From the NCBI GenBank assembly GCA_022758925.1, contig JAEMQF010000074.1, forward strand, positions 1-47,140: 47,140 nt of DNA, read 5' to 3'. Origin of the DNA: Burkholderiales bacterium. GTDB lineage: Bacteria; Pseudomonadota; Gammaproteobacteria; Burkholderiales; Burkholderiaceae_C. Under the pieces are notes generated by a model. It was not told where the DNA came from. It saw nothing but the letters and a program-made list of their open reading frames with translations, and did not search any database. Shown here piece by piece: positions 29,447 to 40,223 of this stretch (position 1 is the first letter of the stretch; each line of letters opens with the position of its first letter). Position numbers and translations under genes: made by a program.

Positions 29447-30193
29447 TCACGGCAGCTTGACCGCACCCATGCGTGCCAGCACGGTGTCGGCCCGGCCCAT
29501 CAGGTAGGCCGAATGCGGCAGCTTTTCGAAGCGCTTTGGCGCGGGCAGCATGACCGCCAATGACGCCGCCTGCCAGGGGGTGAGCTGCGACGCGTCGATG
29601 TGGAAGTAGTGGCGCGCCGCGGCTTGTGCGCCAAACAGGCCTTCACCCCATTCGACGTTGTTGAGGTAGATCTCGAGGATGCGCTGCTTGCTCAGCAAGG
29701 CCTCCAACATCAGCGTGAGGATGAACTCCTGCCCCTTGCGCGCGAGACTGCGCTCACCTGCAAGGAACAGGTTTTTTGCGAGTTGCTGCGTGATCGTCGA
29801 GCCGCCGGCGAGCCTGACGCGGGCCGCCGGCGCAGCGGGCGCCGCCGCCGCACGTTGTTCGGCCTGCTGCACATTGCGCTGATTGCGTTCGTAGGCCCGC
29901 TCGATCGCATCCCATTCGACGCCGCTGTGCTCGGGAAACCCGGCGTCTTCGGATGCGATGACGGCACGTTTCAGGTGGTCCGAGATGCGCTCGTAGTCGC
30001 GCCACTCCTGACTCCACAGGATCTTGCCGTGCGTGGCGAGCAGCCGGAGCGCCTCGGAACGCTGGAACGTCGTGGATTGCGGGTCGACGACACGCATCAG
30101 CGCTATGCGGGCGAAGAAGTAGACCTGCAAGGCGAAGGTCGCGACCAACATCAGGGCAGCGAGCGGGGCCAGCCAGGCCGGCAGAGCCTTCAT
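29447..30193 (-). CDS. mtgA: Monofunctional biosynthetic peptidoglycan transglycosylase
   Basis: VIASEDAGFPEHSGVEWDAIERAYERNQ...GGSTITQQLAKNLFLAGERSLARKGQEFILTLMLEALLSKQRILEIYLNNVEWGEGLFG. Confidence 0.97.
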   Translation of the reverse strand: MKALPAWLAPLAALMLVATFALQVYFFARIALMRVVDPQSTTFQRSEALRLLATHGKILWSQEWRDYERISDHLKRAVIASEDAGFPEHSGVEWDAIERAYERNQRNVQQAEQRAAAAPAAPAARVRLAGGSTITQQLAKNLFLAGERSLARKGQEFILTLMLEALLSKQRILEIYLNNVEWGEGLFGAQAAARHYFHIDASQLTPWQAASLAVMLPAPKRFEKLPHSAYLMGRADTVLARMGAVKLP

Positions 30194-31044
30194 GCTGCGC
30201 CGCCGGCGAGGCGCCGGCGCAGCTTAGCGAGTACTGAGGCGGTCTCGGGCCGGACACCACGCCACAGATGAAACGCTGCCGCGGCCTGCTCGACCAGCAT
30301 GCCGAGGCCGTCGCGTCCCACCGCGCCATGGTCACGCGCCCAAGCCAGAAACGGCGCGGCGAGCGGGCCGTACATCAAGTCCAGCGCCAGGGCTCCAGGC
30401 GCGAGCACGGCGGGATCGACCGGCGCTGCCGTGCCTTGCAGGCTCGTCGCTGTCGCGTTTACGATCACATCGAAAGCGCCGCCGCAATCGCCCAGGCCGG
30501 CGGCGCGCAGCAGCACCGGTCCGGCCTTGGCCGCGCCGCGGTGGCGCTCGACCAGGGCTTGTGCCTTGGCCAGGCTGCGATTGGCGACGACCAGCAGCGC
30601 CGGCCGGCTCGCCAGCAGGGGGCCGAGCACACCGGCCGCCGCGCCGCCTGCCCCGACCAGCAGAATCCTGCGCCCCGCCAGCGCCACGCCGGCGCCCTTT
30701 TCGATATCGCAAATCAGGCCGGCACCGTCGGTATTGTCGGCATACCAACCCGACGCGTCGAAGCGCAGCGTGTTCGCCGCACCGGCCAGCGCGGCGCGTG
30801 CACTCGAGGACGAACAAAGGTGCAACGCCTCGAACTTGAACGGCGTTGTCACGTTGCAACCAAGCGCCGGGCCGGCGCTGCTGCCGCGCGCGAATTCACG
30901 CAGCGTCGTTTCGAAGCCGTCGATCGGACACAGCAAGCGGCCATAGTGCAGGCTCTGTCCGGTCTGGCGCGCGAATTCGGCGTGAATGAAGGGCGACTGA
31001 CTGTGCTCGACAGGGTGCCCGGCGACGACGTACTGGTCGGTCAT
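30190..31044 (-). CDS. aroE: Shikimate dehydrogenase
   Basis: YVVAGHPVEHSQSPFIHAEFARQTGQ...GCNVTTPFKFEAL...VGAGGAAAGVLGPLL. Confidence 0.96.
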   Translation of the reverse strand: MTDQYVVAGHPVEHSQSPFIHAEFARQTGQSLHYGRLLCPIDGFETTLREFARGSSAGPALGCNVTTPFKFEALHLCSSSSARAALAGAANTLRFDASGWYADNTDGAGLICDIEKGAGVALAGRRILLVGAGGAAAGVLGPLLASRPALLVVANRSLAKAQALVERHRGAAKAGPVLLRAAGLGDCGGAFDVIVNATATSLQGTAAPVDPAVLAPGALALDLMYGPLAAPFLAWARDHGAVGRDGLGMLVEQAAAAFHLWRGVRPETASVLAKLRRRLAGGAA

Positions 31045-31919
31045 GGCCGGGCCGAAATGAGTTGTGTTGTGTCCAGGCCTTCGTCTTGCGTGAAGCGAAA
31101 ACGCGAAGTGATCACGATCTGGTCGGCTCTCCTGTGCATTGACGCCGTGAACGTGCCGAACGGCGCGGCCGCCTTGACGATCGCCACCGCACGCAGGTCC
31201 AGGATCTTGGAGTTCGAGCCGAGCACGACGTCGGTCTCGACGACATTGCCTTCGGCGTCGACCGTGACGTTCATCGTCATCTCGCCATACAGCTTTCGGC
31301 CCTGGTATTCGGGGAAGTTGCGGGTGCCTCGCTCTTCGATCTTGCGGCGCAGCGCGTCGTAGTAGATCGCATAGTCTTCTTCCTTCGTGGCAGGGCTGAT
31401 GTAGCGTTTTTTCGGGCGAGCGTTTTCTTCGTTGACGCGTTTCTCGATTTCAGCCAGGATTTGCATCAGCAGGCGGCGCTTTTCTTCTTCGGCGCTGGCC
31501 TGCCCCGTGCCCTGTTCGCGCCATGCGTCGGGCGCTGCCATCAGCGCGAGGTCGCGGCGCAGTTGAACAAGCAATTGCGTTTGCGATTGCTGTAACTGCT
31601 CGATCTGCCGGCGCGCTTCTTCGGTGCTGTTGCCGAATTCGACCAGGGCCGAGGGTGGCAATGGCGATGTCGCGCGCCCCTTCTCGGCTTCACCGCCGCC
31701 GGCCAGGCTGGCCTGCGCGATCGCCTGCGCTTTGTCGGGCTTCTCGTTGGAGCGAGAGTTGACGAGGATGACTTCGAGAGGTGTCTCCTGGAACACACGG
31801 TTGAACGACTCTGGATCGACGATGCGCAGCGTCAACAAGGCGGCGTGCACGCCGAGCGAACCCAGCAGTGCAATGTGAAGCGTCGACAACTCCTTCAGCA
31901 TCGAAGCCCAGCGTCGCAT
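31041..31919 (-). CDS. TonB-like energy transducer / TonB C-terminal domain protein
   Basis: N-terminal TM HIALLGSLGVHAALLTLRIVDP; C-terminal YPGRKLYGEMTMNVTVDAEGNVVETDVVLGSNSKILDLRAVAIVKAAAPFGTF-type TonB domain (observed EYQGRKLYGEMTMNVTVDAEG). Confidence 0.87.
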   Translation of the reverse strand: MRRWASMLKELSTLHIALLGSLGVHAALLTLRIVDPESFNRVFQETPLEVILVNSRSNEKPDKAQAIAQASLAGGGEAEKGRATSPLPPSALVEFGNSTEEARRQIEQLQQSQTQLLVQLRRDLALMAAPDAWREQGTGQASAEEEKRRLLMQILAEIEKRVNEENARPKKRYISPATKEEDYAIYYDALRRKIEERGTRNFPEYQGRKLYGEMTMNVTVDAEGNVVETDVVLGSNSKILDLRAVAIVKAAAPFGTFTASMHRRADQIVITSRFRFTQDEGLDTTQLISARP

Positions 31920-31930
31920 GGGTTCGCGGC

Positions 31931-33988
31931 TCAGCCAGGTGGTGCGGGCAGCGCCACGTCGGGCGACACCGAGTCGGCGCCGACGTCGATTGCCAAGGTC
32001 AACGCACCGGCTGCGTCCAGGCCTTCTTCCGCATCGGCCTGCGCGCTGTCGACATTGCTTGAAGCGTCGGTCACCGCGGCCGCATCGAGTTGCGAGATCA
32101 GATGCGCGCTCAGTTCGAGCGTCAGCAAGTCGCTGCCCGTCACGCGCACGCGCACGCGCACGCCGCGCCCCAGGTTTTCGCAGCCGAGGGCGCGAAAGAC
32201 CAGCGGCCAGGCGTCGGCGCGAACCAGGCCGTCCTTCAGCACAACGGCGTCGATCTCGGTGACGCCGTCTTGCACCAGCGCCTTGAGCGTCCAGTAGCGC
32301 TCGATCGCCGTCTGGAACGCGTTGTATTCGGCGTAGGCCGAATCGAAACTCGAAATGATGGAAAACAGCGCAGCGTCTTTGGGCTTGAAAGGCGCGGCAA
32401 GCGCCGCGGTCCTGCCGTGCCGGGCGCAGGCGACGATCTGCCACTGGTTCACGAGATCCACGTAGCGGCGCAGCGGCGAGGTCGCCCAGCCGTATTGCGC
32501 CACGCCGATCCCGGCGTGCGGTGCGGGGCGCGTGCCCATGCGAACTTTCACGCCCGGCGCCAAGCTCGCCTGGCTGCGGTAGATGCCGGGCACGCCGCAC
32601 TCGTGCAGCCAGCCGCCCCAGGTGCTGTTGGCCAGGATCATCGCTTCGGCAACGATCAGGTCGAGCGGCGCGCCGCGCTGGCGCAACATGATGCTCACGC
32701 GCTCGTCGCCGCGCGGCTCACGGCCGTCATTGCCTTCGAGCTTGAAGTTGTAGTCGGGTCGATTGAAGCTCTCTGGCTTGCCGCGGCGCACTTCGCGCGC
32801 TGCTTTCAAGTGCTGCGCAAGGCGAAATCCGAATCGCAGTTCGTCGGCAAACGCATAGTCGGCATTCGACTCGCCGCTGAGCGACTCGCGCGTGATCACG
32901 CTGTCGAGCTTGTCGTGACGCAGGTTCGCCACGATCGGCACCCGCTCCAGACGCGTCTCGCTTGCGCGCAGCTCGAGCGTGGCTTCGTCCACGCTGAAGT
33001 ACAGCGACACCGCCGGGCAGTCGCGGCCTTCGGTCAAAGTGTAGGCCTGCACCACTTCGTCGGGCAGCATCGTCAACTTGTAGCCCGGCATGTAGACCGT
33101 GCTCAAACGCTCGCGCGCGACATCGTCCAGCGCCGACTCGGGCGCAAAGGCAAGGGCCGCGGCGGCGATGTGGATGCCGAATCGCACTGTGCCACTGCCC
33201 AGTCCTGTGACGGACAAGGCGTCGTCGATTTCGGTGGTTGCCGAGTCGTCGATTGAAAACGCGCGCACCGGGGCCAGCGGCAAGGTCTCGCTCATCGGCG
33301 CTGCGCCGAGCTTCGGCAGAGCCGTGCCCTTGGGGAAGTTCTCGAACAGAAAGCGCTTCCAGTGGAACTGGTAGGGCGAATCGATCGCGCCCGCCGCCGT
33401 GAGCAGCTCCAGCGGCGCTCTTTGCGAACGGCGCGACGCCTCGACGACGGCCTTGTATTCGGGAGCGTTCTTGTCCGGTTTGAAGAGAATCTTGTAGAGG
33501 TGTTCGCGCACCGGTTCCGGGCAATGACCCGCAACCAGCTGATCGGCCCAGGTGTTGATCTGTGCCGCGACAGCTTGTTTGCGCGCGATGGCCTGCAGCG
33601 CGGCGTTGACGATGTCTTCGGAGGCCTTGCGGAACTGGCCTCTGCCCTGACGCCGGAAGTAGTGTGGCGCGTCGAACAGTGCAAACAAGGCCCCGGCCTG
33701 CTTCTCGACGCCGGCCGAGGCCTCGAAATAGTCACGCGCCAGATCGGCGAAGCCGAAGTCCTCGGCGGGCGCGAATTCCCACGCGAGACTCAGGTCGATG
33801 TCGCGTGCGATGCCTTGCGCGCTTGCGATCAATTCGACGGGCGTGGGCTGATCGAACTTGAGCAGCACGTTGGCGGACTTCACCTTGACCCGCTTGCCCG
33901 AATCAAGTTCGATCTGCACCGAGGTTTCCGTCTCGCTCATCAGCCTGCCGGCGAGAAACCTGCCCCCTTCTTCGAACAATGCATTCAT
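31931..33988 (-). CDS. RNase II/RNB-domain exoribonuclease
   Basis: AFSIDDSATTEIDDALSVTGLGSGTVRFGIHIAAAALAFAPESALDDVARERLSTVYMPGYKLTMLP, RNB catalytic core. Confidence 0.93.
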   Translation of the reverse strand: MNALFEEGGRFLAGRLMSETETSVQIELDSGKRVKVKSANVLLKFDQPTPVELIASAQGIARDIDLSLAWEFAPAEDFGFADLARDYFEASAGVEKQAGALFALFDAPHYFRRQGRGQFRKASEDIVNAALQAIARKQAVAAQINTWADQLVAGHCPEPVREHLYKILFKPDKNAPEYKAVVEASRRSQRAPLELLTAAGAIDSPYQFHWKRFLFENFPKGTALPKLGAAPMSETLPLAPVRAFSIDDSATTEIDDALSVTGLGSGTVRFGIHIAAAALAFAPESALDDVARERLSTVYMPGYKLTMLPDEVVQAYTLTEGRDCPAVSLYFSVDEATLELRASETRLERVPIVANLRHDKLDSVITRESLSGESNADYAFADELRFGFRLAQHLKAAREVRRGKPESFNRPDYNFKLEGNDGREPRGDERVSIMLRQRGAPLDLIVAEAMILANSTWGGWLHECGVPGIYRSQASLAPGVKVRMGTRPAPHAGIGVAQYGWATSPLRRYVDLVNQWQIVACARHGRTAALAAPFKPKDAALFSIISSFDSAYAEYNAFQTAIERYWTLKALVQDGVTEIDAVVLKDGLVRADAWPLVFRALGCENLGRGVRVRVRVTGSDLLTLELSAHLISQLDAAAVTDASSNVDSAQADAEEGLDAAGALTLAIDVGADSVSPDVALPAPPG

Positions 33989-34061
33989 AGGGGCGCGATT
34001 GTCGCTTGATCTCACGCGCGACAGCCTCCGGCATGCCGCACCCGGCCATCACAATTGCACG

Positions 34062-34973
34062 ATGACCTGCAATCCTGCCGCGCCGTTGCAGCCTGGCGAA
34101 ATTCGCGTGGCGCAGGCGCTGGTCTTCGTCGCGCCCGCGCTGTGGAGCGTGAACTACCTCGTCGCGCGCCGGGCGCCCGGCGTGATCGCGCCGCATGCGC
34201 TTGCGCTGTTTCGCTGGTGCGTTGCGGCGCTGCTGCTCGCGGCATTTTGCCACCGCGAAATCGCCGCCAGGCGCAGCGTGATCGTGACCGAATGGAAGCA
34301 CCTGCTTGTGCTCGGCGCGCTCGGCATGTGGGTCTGCGGTGCCTTCGTCTACATCGGCGGGCGCAGCACGAGCGCGATCAATATCGGCCTGCTCTATGCC
34401 GCGGCACCGGTGTTGATCGTGCTCGCTTCAACGCTGATCTTGCGCGAGCGCGCCGGCGTGCTGCAACTCGCGGGTGTGGGCCTGGGAGTTGCCGGTGTGC
34501 TGCACGTCCTGTTGCGCGGCGAATGGTGGCAACTGCTGCAGTTGCACATCAATCCCGGCGATGCCTGGGTCGCGGTCGCGGTACTGTGCTGGGCCGCCTA
34601 TTCGGTGCTGCTGCGGGCCTGGCCGTCGGCGTTCGGGCCGCTGGCGCGCCTGACGCTGATTGCCTGCGCGGGCAGCGTCGTATTGATCCCTGTCAGCATT
34701 GCCGAGGCGCTGTTCTGGTTGCCCTCCGAGCTGTCGTGGAAGAGCCTGGGCCTGGTGCTCGCGGCCGCGCTTCTGCCCGGCGCCGGTGCGTACGCTGCCC
34801 ACTCGACCATGCAGCGCGCCCTGGGCGCTGCGCGCGTCAGCGTCGCGCTCTACCTGGGGCCGCTCTACACCGCTGCCATCGCCTGGGCCGTCCTGGGCGA
34901 ACGCATCGAAGTCTTCCACGGCGTCGGTGCGCTCTTGATCCTGCCGGGCATCTGGCTTTCGACACGCCGCTGA
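34062..34973 (+). CDS. EamA/DMT family transporter
   Basis: Multi-TM, ~10 helices; ALWSVNYLVARRAPGVIAPHALALFRWCVAALLL; GAYAAHSTMQRALGAARVSVALYLGPLYTAAIAWAVLGER. Confidence 0.92.
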   Translation: MTCNPAAPLQPGEIRVAQALVFVAPALWSVNYLVARRAPGVIAPHALALFRWCVAALLLAAFCHREIAARRSVIVTEWKHLLVLGALGMWVCGAFVYIGGRSTSAINIGLLYAAAPVLIVLASTLILRERAGVLQLAGVGLGVAGVLHVLLRGEWWQLLQLHINPGDAWVAVAVLCWAAYSVLLRAWPSAFGPLARLTLIACAGSVVLIPVSIAEALFWLPSELSWKSLGLVLAAALLPGAGAYAAHSTMQRALGAARVSVALYLGPLYTAAIAWAVLGERIEVFHGVGALLILPGIWLSTRR

Positions 34974-34988
34974 TCCAGAGGCGTGTCG
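34960..34988. terminator. Bidirectional terminator-like hairpin between convergent EamA and ruvC
   Basis: cgacacgcc (34960-34968) pairs perfectly with ggcgtgtcg (34980-34988), 11-nt loop. It overlaps the EamA stop codon. Confidence 0.6.
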
Positions 34989-34989
34989 T

Positions 34990-35541
34990 TCAGTAGGTGC
35001 GCCCGCGCTTGTACTGCGCGTGGGCGCGTCGTGCGAGCGGCGCGCCGCGCTGCAGCGCGGCGAACGAGCCCGCGGCATGCGCGTGGCAGATTGCCAGGCC
35101 GAGGGCGTCGGCAGCGTCCTTGCCCGGCAAGGCGGGCAGCGCCAGCAGGCGCTTCACCATCTCCTGCACTTGCTCCTTCGCCGCCTTGCCGTGCCCGACG
35201 ATGGCCTTCTTCATCTGCAATGCCGTGTACTCGGCGACCGCGATGTCGGTGCTGACCAGCGCGGCCACGGCCGCGCCGCGCGCCTGGCCGAGCAGCAGCG
35301 TGGATTGCGGATTCACATTGACGAACACGATCTCGATCGAACAGCACTGCACCTGGTAGCGCGCGGCGACTTCGCGCACGCCGTCGAAGATGATCTTCAG
35401 GCGCGCCGGCAACTCACCGAGTTGCACCGTGTCGGTTTTGATCGTGCCGCTGGCCACGTACTGCAGGCGCGAACCTTCTGCGTCGATGACGCCGAAACCC
35501 GTGCTGCGCAGCCCTGGGTCGATGCCGAGGATTCGAATCAC
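34990..35541 (-). CDS. ruvC: Crossover junction endodeoxyribonuclease RuvC
   Basis: GTG start; [34 protein letters not shown]...[24 protein letters not shown]...[14 protein letters not shown]. Confidence 0.97.
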   Translation of the reverse strand: MIRILGIDPGLRSTGFGVIDAEGSRLQYVASGTIKTDTVQLGELPARLKIIFDGVREVAARYQVQCCSIEIVFVNVNPQSTLLLGQARGAAVAALVSTDIAVAEYTALQMKKAIVGHGKAAKEQVQEMVKRLLALPALPGKDAADALGLAICHAHAAGSFAALQRGAPLARRAHAQYKRGRTY

Positions 35542-36506
35542 AGGTGGAAGTGCCAGCGCACCGCGTGGAAGAACACGGGTGCAGCAAAACAAAGCGGCGC
35601 GATCCGATCGAGCAGGCCGACGGCGCCCGTGACGGAAGCCTGGCCGCCCCAGTTGCGAACGCCGGCGTCGCGTTTGAGTGCCTTCATGACGAACTCGCCC
35701 AAGGTACCACAGCCGCCGGCGACGCAGGCCATGAGCAGCGCCGCAATCGGCTTGAACGGCGTGGCCCAGTAGAGCAGCCCACCCAGCAGCCCGGCACTGA
35801 GCACGCCCAGGCCCCAGGCCCGCCATGAGAACGAGCGGCTGATGGCGCGCGCCACGGGCCTGCGGCGCAGACGGCGGCTGGCGCTTTCCTGCACGATCTG
35901 CGCGATCGCAACGACGGCGACGAGAAACAGCACGAGAAACGCGCCGCGCCCGGCGTAGCCCGGCAGCTCCAACAGCAGCAATGCCGGCGCATGGCTGATG
36001 CCGTAGACGCAGACCATGATGCCCCACTGGATGGTTGCGGCGCGTTCGAGAAAGCGCCGCGGGTCGTTGCCGAACGCGCTGACCACCGCAATCGCGAGGA
36101 ACACATAGACCGGAATGAAAACGGAGAACAGGTCGAAATGGCGCAACCCGACGAGCAGATATTGTGTCGGCAGGACGACGAAGAATCCGAGCAGCAGGCT
36201 GCGGTGGTCGGCGCGCCGCGTGTGCGTGAGCGTGATCAACTCGCGCAACGCGATGAACGAGACCACGCCGAACAGCAGCGTCGAGATCAACGGGCCCGCG
36301 GCCCAGGCCGTCCAGAACAGGATCGAAGCGACCCACACAGCGCGCAGGTCGCGGCCGAAACTCTCGCGCTTCGCAACGTCCGATTCGGTTCCCTCGCGCA
36401 GGGTGACGAGGAAGGCGACCAGTGTCGCCAGCGTGAGCGCGCCGAACAGCGCGACGAACAGCAGACCCAGCTGCTGCGAGACGGACAGATCGCGCAGCAC
36501 CCCCAT
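35538..36506 (-). CDS. Phosphatidate cytidylyltransferase (CdsA family)
   Basis: Multi-TM, C-terminal [28 protein letters not shown]; 4-nt overlap with ruvC. Confidence 0.88.
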   Translation of the reverse strand: MGVLRDLSVSQQLGLLFVALFGALTLATLVAFLVTLREGTESDVAKRESFGRDLRAVWVASILFWTAWAAGPLISTLLFGVVSFIALRELITLTHTRRADHRSLLLGFFVVLPTQYLLVGLRHFDLFSVFIPVYVFLAIAVVSAFGNDPRRFLERAATIQWGIMVCVYGISHAPALLLLELPGYAGRGAFLVLFLVAVVAIAQIVQESASRRLRRRPVARAISRSFSWRAWGLGVLSAGLLGGLLYWATPFKPIAALLMACVAGGCGTLGEFVMKALKRDAGVRNWGGQASVTGAVGLLDRIAPLCFAAPVFFHAVRWHFHL

Positions 36507-37156
36507 CAATCCACCCCACGCAGTGCCATCACGGCGTCGCGCGCGCGTTGCAGGAACGCGGCCTTGGCTTCGCCCTGCTGCAGCGAAATCGGGGCACCGA
36601 AGGTCACGCAACACAACAGCGGCACCGGAATCACTTCGCCTTTGGGCATGACCCGCTGCACGTTGGAGATCCACGCTGGAATCAACTCCACCTGTGGGAA
36701 CTCCAGCGCGAGGTGGTACAGACCCGATTTGAACTGCGCCGGGTCTGCGCCATGGCCGCGCGTGCCTTCCGGAAAGATCAGCAGTGAGTCGCCATTGCGC
36801 AACGCCTGCATCAGCGGTTCGAGCGGGTCTTCAGCGTCGGTGCGCTGTCGGCTCACGTACACCGCGTTGAAGACTTCGCGTGTGATCCAGTGTTTCAGCG
36901 GGCTTGCCGTCCAGTAGTCGAGCGCTGCGATCGGCCGCGTCGTCGCGCGCAAGTCTTTCGGCAGCGCGGCCCACAGCAGCACCCAGTCGAAGTGGCTCTG
37001 GTGGTTCGCGAAATAGATGCGCTGCTCGGCCTTGGGCGGGCAGCCGTGCCAGTGGCCTTGTGCACCGGTGATCAGGCGCGCGAGGAAAACGAGAAACGAT
37101 GCGGCTGCGTCGGCAAGTTTCATCGAGGGTTGCGGGGCGCCGCGGCCAGCGTTCAA
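36506..37156 (-). CDS. Lysophospholipid acyltransferase family protein (PlsC-like)
   Basis: [20 protein letters not shown] (NHxxxxD), [26 protein letters not shown]. Confidence 0.93.
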   Translation of the reverse strand: MNAGRGAPQPSMKLADAAASFLVFLARLITGAQGHWHGCPPKAEQRIYFANHQSHFDWVLLWAALPKDLRATTRPIAALDYWTASPLKHWITREVFNAVYVSRQRTDAEDPLEPLMQALRNGDSLLIFPEGTRGHGADPAQFKSGLYHLALEFPQVELIPAWISNVQRVMPKGEVIPVPLLCCVTFGAPISLQQGEAKAAFLQRARDAVMALRGVD

Positions 37157-38748
37157 TGCCTGAAGTGGCGCACCCCGGTGAACACCATCGCGACCCCGCG
37201 CTCGTTCGCCGCGCCTATCACTTCGGCGTCGCGTATCGAGCCACCGGGCTGGATGACACAGCTTGCGCCGGCGTCGATCAATGCGTCCAGGCCGTCGCGA
37301 AACGGGAAGTAGGCGTCGCTCGCCGCAACCGAACCGCGCAAGGTGAGGCCGGCGTTCTCGGCCTTGATCGCGGCAATGCGCGCCGCATCGACGCGACTCA
37401 TCTGGCCGGCGCCCACGCCCAGCGTCATGCCGTCGGCGCAGAACACGATGGCGTTGCTCTTCACGTATTTCGCGACGCGCCAGGCGAACAGCATGTCTGC
37501 CAGTTGCTGAGCGTCGGGTTGGGTGGTGGTCACGACCTTCAAGTCACGGCGATGCAGCACATGGTTGTCGGCGCTTTGAATCAACAGGCCGGATCCGACG
37601 CGTTTGAAGTCTTGCGCATTGCGGCCCTGTTCCCGGGCGCTTGTTCCCGTCCCCGGCAAGCTCAACTGCAAGACGCGCAGGTTCGTTCGGGCCGCGAGGA
37701 TTTCCAGCGCCTCGGGCGTAAATGCCGGAGCGATCAGCACCTCGACGAACTGTTTTGCGACCAGCGCCGCGCCCTCGGCGTCGAGTTCGGCATTGAACGC
37801 GATGATGCCGCCGAAGGCCGAGGTCGGGTCGGTCTTCAGCGCCTTCGCGTAGGCCTGCGCCGCATCGTCACCAAGCGCCACGCCACAGGGGTTGGCGTGT
37901 TTCACGATCACGCACGCGGCGCTTGCATCTTCGAGACCGAAGGACTTGACGCATTCCCACGCTGCGTCGGCGTCGGCAATGTTGTTGTAGGAAAGCTCCT
38001 TGCCCTGCAACTGGCGCGCCGTGACGAGCGAGCCCGGCGCGGGATCGAGGTCGCGGTAGAAGGCTGCACGTTGGTGCGGGTTCTCGCCGTAGCGCAAGTC
38101 CTGGAGTTTGATGAAACGGCCATTCACCTGCGCTGGAAACTCGGCGCGCTTGCGGCCGCCGTGGCCATCGGGGTGCAGGCTCGAAAGGTAGTCGCTGATC
38201 GCCGCGTCATAGTTGCTGATGCGGTTGAAGGCGGCGACAGCGAGCTCGAACTTGAGCGTGATGCTGATTCCCCCGGTGGCTTGCAGTTCGGTGAGCACGG
38301 CGGCGTACTGCGACGCATCGGTCAGCACCGCCACGTCGCGCCAGTTCTTCGCCGCGGAACGCACCATCGCCGGGCCGCCGATGTCGATGTTTTCGATCGC
38401 CTCATCCAGCGTGCAGCCTGGATTGGCAACGCTCGCCTCGAACGGGTAGAGGTTGACGATGAGCACATCGATGGCTTCGATGCGATGCTCGCGCAACGCC
38501 TCCATGTGGGCTGGCACGTCGCGCCGCGCGAGCAGGCCGCCGTGGATCAACGGGTGCAGCGTCTTCACCCGGCCGTCAAGAATTTCCGGGAAGCCGGTGT
38601 GCGCGGCGACTTCCGTGACGGGCAGGCCGGCGTCGACCAGCATCCTTGCCGTGCCGCCGGTGGACAGCAACGTCACGCCCAGGGCGTGCAGCGCGTGCGC
38701 CAGGCCGAGCACGCCGGTCTTGTCAGAAACGGAAATCAGGGCTTGCAT
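37153..38748 (-). CDS. purH: Bifunctional AICAR formyltransferase / IMP cyclohydrolase
   Basis: [37 protein letters not shown]...[15 protein letters not shown]...[27 protein letters not shown]. Confidence 0.98.
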   Translation of the reverse strand: MQALISVSDKTGVLGLAHALHALGVTLLSTGGTARMLVDAGLPVTEVAAHTGFPEILDGRVKTLHPLIHGGLLARRDVPAHMEALREHRIEAIDVLIVNLYPFEASVANPGCTLDEAIENIDIGGPAMVRSAAKNWRDVAVLTDASQYAAVLTELQATGGISITLKFELAVAAFNRISNYDAAISDYLSSLHPDGHGGRKRAEFPAQVNGRFIKLQDLRYGENPHQRAAFYRDLDPAPGSLVTARQLQGKELSYNNIADADAAWECVKSFGLEDASAACVIVKHANPCGVALGDDAAQAYAKALKTDPTSAFGGIIAFNAELDAEGAALVAKQFVEVLIAPAFTPEALEILAARTNLRVLQLSLPGTGTSAREQGRNAQDFKRVGSGLLIQSADNHVLHRRDLKVVTTTQPDAQQLADMLFAWRVAKYVKSNAIVFCADGMTLGVGAGQMSRVDAARIAAIKAENAGLTLRGSVAASDAYFPFRDGLDALIDAGASCVIQPGGSIRDAEVIGAANERGVAMVFTGVRHFRH

Positions 38749-38814
38749 CGGTGGTGCTTTTGGCACGGTGGGGTCGAATCGCGGCGAAACCTTGCCGGGA
38801 CGCAGCTCAGTCCT

Positions 38815-39054
38815 TCAATCGATCAATTTGTGATCGAGCAATTTTCGCCGCAGCGTATTGCGGTTGATGCCCAGCCATTCGGCGGCGCGGCTCTGATTGC
38901 CCTCGGCCTGTTTGAGCACCACATCGAGCAGGGGCTTCTCGACCACGCGCAGGATCATGTCATACATCGCCGAGGGCTCGACGCCGCGCAAATCCCTGAA
39001 ATAGTTCTCGAGGTTCTCACGCACGCATTGTTCGATGTGCTTGTTGCTTGTCAT
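38815..39054 (-). CDS. fis: DNA-binding protein Fis
   Basis: C-terminal KPLLDVVLKQAEGNQSRAAEWLGINRNTLRRKLLDHKLID; 4-nt overlap with dusB. Confidence 0.95.
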   Translation of the reverse strand: MTSNKHIEQCVRENLENYFRDLRGVEPSAMYDMILRVVEKPLLDVVLKQAEGNQSRAAEWLGINRNTLRRKLLDHKLID

Positions 39055-40088
39055 GCAGCTTGCTCCAACCATGCGTCGTTCGCGGCCGCAGTTTGCGGGA
39101 GGGTTCGATGTTCCAGGGCGAGCTCATCGAACCAGTCGCTGACGGCGCGCACCTGCTCGGCGCAATCGTCGAGCAGGTTCAATCGCGAGCGAAAGCCTTC
39201 GCCGCCGGGCAGTTCGCGCACCGTCCAGCCGATGTGCTTGCGCGCACTGCGCGTGCCGGCGAGTTCGCCGTACAGACCATAGTGATCGTTCAGGTGTTCG
39301 AGCAGCCAGGCTTTGACCTGCAGCACGTCGGGGGCGGCGAGGTGAACGCCGGTGCGCAGGAAATGATCGATTTCGCGAAACAGCCATGGGCGTCCTTGCG
39401 CCGCACGCCCGATCATGACGCCGTCGGCACCGGTCGCTCGCAGCACGTCGCGTGCCTTTTGTGGGGTGTCGATGTCGCCGTTGGCGACGACCGGGATCCG
39501 CAACGCGGCTTTCACCGCGGCAATCGTGTCGTACTCGGCCTGGCCTTTGTAGCCTTGCTCTCGCGTGCGGCCGTGTACCACAACCATGGCGATGCCGCGC
39601 TGCTCGGCGCCACGCGCGATGCGCAGTGCGTTGCGCTGCGTGGCACACCAACCGGTGCGCATCTTGAGCGTGACGGGAACACCTTGCGGCGCGCATGCCG
39701 CGACCACCGCAGCGACGATATTGAGCGCCAGTTCCTCATCTTGCATCAAGGCCGAGCCGGCCCAGCGATTGCAAACCTTTTTCGCCGGGCAGCCCATGTT
39801 GATGTCGATGATCTGCGCGCCGCGCTCGATGTTGTAGGCGGCAGCCTGCGCCATCATCGCCGGGTCGGTGCCGGCAATCTGCACCGCGATCGGCGCCACT
39901 TCGCCGCTGTGGTCCAGGCGCCTGCTCGTCTTCAAGCTGTGCCACAGGTCTCTGCGCGAGCTGACCATCTCGCTCACCACATAACCCGCGCCCAGACGTT
40001 TGCAAAGTTGTCGAAAGGGCCGGTCGGTGACGCCGGCCATCGGCGCAACGAGCAAGGCGTTGGCCAGCGTGAAGGGGCCGATGTTCAT
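39051..40088 (-). CDS. dusB: tRNA-dihydrouridine synthase DusB
   Basis: NALLVAPMAGVTDRPFRQLCKRLGAGYVVSEMVSS...IDINMGCPAKKVCNRWAGSALM...VTLKMRTGW. Confidence 0.97.
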   Translation of the reverse strand: MNIGPFTLANALLVAPMAGVTDRPFRQLCKRLGAGYVVSEMVSSRRDLWHSLKTSRRLDHSGEVAPIAVQIAGTDPAMMAQAAAYNIERGAQIIDINMGCPAKKVCNRWAGSALMQDEELALNIVAAVVAACAPQGVPVTLKMRTGWCATQRNALRIARGAEQRGIAMVVVHGRTREQGYKGQAEYDTIAAVKAALRIPVVANGDIDTPQKARDVLRATGADGVMIGRAAQGRPWLFREIDHFLRTGVHLAAPDVLQVKAWLLEHLNDHYGLYGELAGTRSARKHIGWTVRELPGGEGFRSRLNLLDDCAEQVRAVSDWFDELALEHRTLPQTAAANDAWLEQAA

Positions 40089-40223
40089 GGGGCAGTGAAC
40101 CTGGCGAGGGGCGCTGGCGAAGGGGTTGGAGCGGTTGCTCGAAAACGAGGCGGCAGTATAGCGGTCGGGAACTTGCGAGCGTCACGAAAAATCGGTCCGG
40201 TGAGGTCACCATAATCGGCGGGA

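Noticed and set aside
37099-39282. 727-aa plus-strand ORF opposite purH/fis
   Set aside because: Antisense shadow of well-identified purH and fis; no family resemblance.
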